DNA from: Fibrella aestuarina BUZ 2
Lineage (GTDB): Bacteria > Bacteroidota > Bacteroidia > Cytophagales > Spirosomataceae
NCBI RefSeq assembly: GCF_000331105.1
Contig: NC_020054.1
Location: 2,326,813 to 2,390,812, forward strand
Direction of reading: 5' to 3'
DNA: 64,000 nucleotides
Position numbers and translations under genes: made by a program. The notes under the pieces were generated by a model, which was not told the DNA's origin, did no database searches, and was given only the letters and a program-made list of their open reading frames with translations. The stretch's first letter is position 1, and every line of letters begins with the position of its first letter. This document shows positions 63,352-64,000 of the stretch, piece after piece.

Positions 63352-63447
63352 TAAAAAGTCCACAGTCCGCTGTTCTCAGTTGCATTGCGTCGACCAATCG
63401 TTTGGACGATGTAGCACAACCGAGAACAGCGGACTGTGGACTTTTTA
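63352..63447. terminator. Bidirectional terminator between gldN and uvrC
   Basis: A 26-bp perfect stem with arms at 63352-63377 and 63422-63447, extended by four pairs after one mismatch, and a run of five A/T at each outer end, so it can terminate both convergent genes. The loop is 44 nt. Confidence 0.82.
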
Positions 63448-63454
63448 ACTGTTT

Positions 63455-64000
63455 CTACGCTTCCTGCGCTTCGAAGTATTGCTTCACTTTCAGCGCTTTG
63501 TCGGCACCGATCACCTGCGCAATGGCGTCCGTATCAGCCTCGCGGATTTTCTTTACCCCTTTGAAATAGGAGAGCAGTTTGGTGGCCGTGACCTTGCCAA
63601 TGCCTTCGATGCCTTCCAACTCACTGATCAGGCTGTTTTTGCTGCGTTTGTCGCGGTGGTGCGTGATGCCAAACCGGTGCGCTTCGTCGCGGCATTGCTG
63701 AATGAGCTTGAGCGACTCTGACTTCTTATCAATATAGAGGGGCAGCGAATCTTCGGGGAAATAAATTTCTTCCAGTCGTTTAGCGATGCTGATGATCGGA
63801 ATTTTTCCGTACAGATCCAGCTTTTTCAAGGCATCGCAGGCGGCGCTGAGCTGGCCCTTCCCACCGTCAATAACGATCAGGTCGGGGAGGGGGGCGTTCT
63901 CTTCGAGCAGGCGACTATACCGGCGCGTGACCACTTCGTGCATACTGGCGAAGTCGTTAGGACCCACGACCGTTTTGATGCTGAAGTGACGGTACTCTTT
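63455..64000 (-). CDS. uvrC: Excinuclease ABC subunit C (UvrC), C-terminal part
   Basis: Nucleotide excision repair nuclease. The frame is open to the right edge of the window with 182 codons visible, beginning inside the UvrC RNase H-like endonuclease domain: GPNDFASMHEVVTRRYSRLL, split, then PDLIVIDGGKGQLSAA and RDEAHRFGITHHRDKRSK, which are diagnostic. The C-terminal helix-hairpin-helix domain is LEGIEGIGKVTATKLL and IREADTDAIAQVIGADKA. The N-terminal half lies outside the window. Confidence 0.97.
   Translation of the reverse strand, partial: KEYRHFSIKTVVGPNDFASMHEVVTRRYSRLLEENAPLPDLIVIDGGKGQLSAACDALKKLDLYGKIPIISIAKRLEEIYFPEDSLPLYIDKKSESLKLIQQCRDEAHRFGITHHRDKRSKNSLISELEGIEGIGKVTATKLLSYFKGVKKIREADTDAIAQVIGADKALKVKQYFEAQEA

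Noticed and set aside
1..64000. tRNA, rRNA, phage genes, integrase or IS elements
   Set aside because: Looked for typical motifs and found none that could be supported.

Overview
The window is chromosomal DNA of a Bacteroidota bacterium, most likely a gliding-lineage Cytophagales member (Spirosoma-like; family-level placement is inference). The evidence is a gldKLMN operon preceded by a PorP/SprF-type gene (type IX secretion and gliding), a cargo protein with a type IX sorting tail, a Bacteroidota-type (subtype iii) type VI secretion system, and a BtuB/BtuG-type vitamin B12 uptake operon under a cobalamin riboswitch. No rRNA, tRNA, CRISPR array, insertion sequence or plasmid origin was seen.

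Layout. 1-4.3 kb (minus): System I cytochrome c maturation genes ccmF (runs off the left edge), ccmE, a CcmD-like gene, ccmC and ccmB. 4.5-8.3 kb (plus): glycosyltransferase, DUF1361 membrane protein, diacylglycerol kinase, a membrane protein coupled to a winged-helix regulator, and a DUF421 protein with a zinc ribbon. 8.5-20.3 kb (plus): first T6SS block, with sheath tssB/tssC, vgrG, hcp, an unrecognised gene in the effector-adaptor position, a 1477-residue PAAR-like/Rhs/toxin effector, its likely immunity gene, debris of a displaced older Rhs-HINT-toxin cassette, and an SMI1/KNR4-type immunity gene. 20.8-36.7 kb: housekeeping and surface functions (GlgE, VWA membrane protein, FabG, a VWA cargo with a T9SS tail, NIPSNAP, alpha-E protein, B12 uptake operon, DoxX/HxlR pair, EcsC). 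36.8-52.2 kb: second T6SS block. On the minus strand lie tssN, clpV/tssH, a Ser/Thr kinase, a PP2C phosphatase, two FHA-zinc-ribbon proteins and an unknown acidic protein. On the plus strand lie tssK and a tssO-like gene. On the minus strand again lie tssG, tssF and tssE. 52.3-54 kb: topoisomerase IB and a membrane protein. 54.1-63.3 kb (plus): sucD, DUF4271, hemD, porP/sprF-like, gldK, gldL, gldM, gldN. The right edge cuts uvrC.

How it works together. The two T6SS blocks supply sheath, tube, spike, baseplate (TssE/F/G/K), recycling ATPase and part of the Bacteroidota-specific membrane complex (TssN, TssO-like). TssP, TssQ and TssR were not seen. The kinase/phosphatase/FHA set resembles the threonine-phosphorylation switch of proteobacterial T6SS, which is not what I know of the Bacteroides systems. 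The effector island shows recent tip replacement: an AT-rich toxin tip and immunity gene are followed by a second, near-identical copy of part of the Rhs core and a decayed HINT/toxin tail.

Genome-wide signals: the heptamer GGTACGT/ACGTACC is strongly over-represented (more than 60 copies by eye, about 8 expected by chance). Many intergenic gaps hold inverted repeats, up to 38 bp perfect, built from a shared vocabulary of short words.
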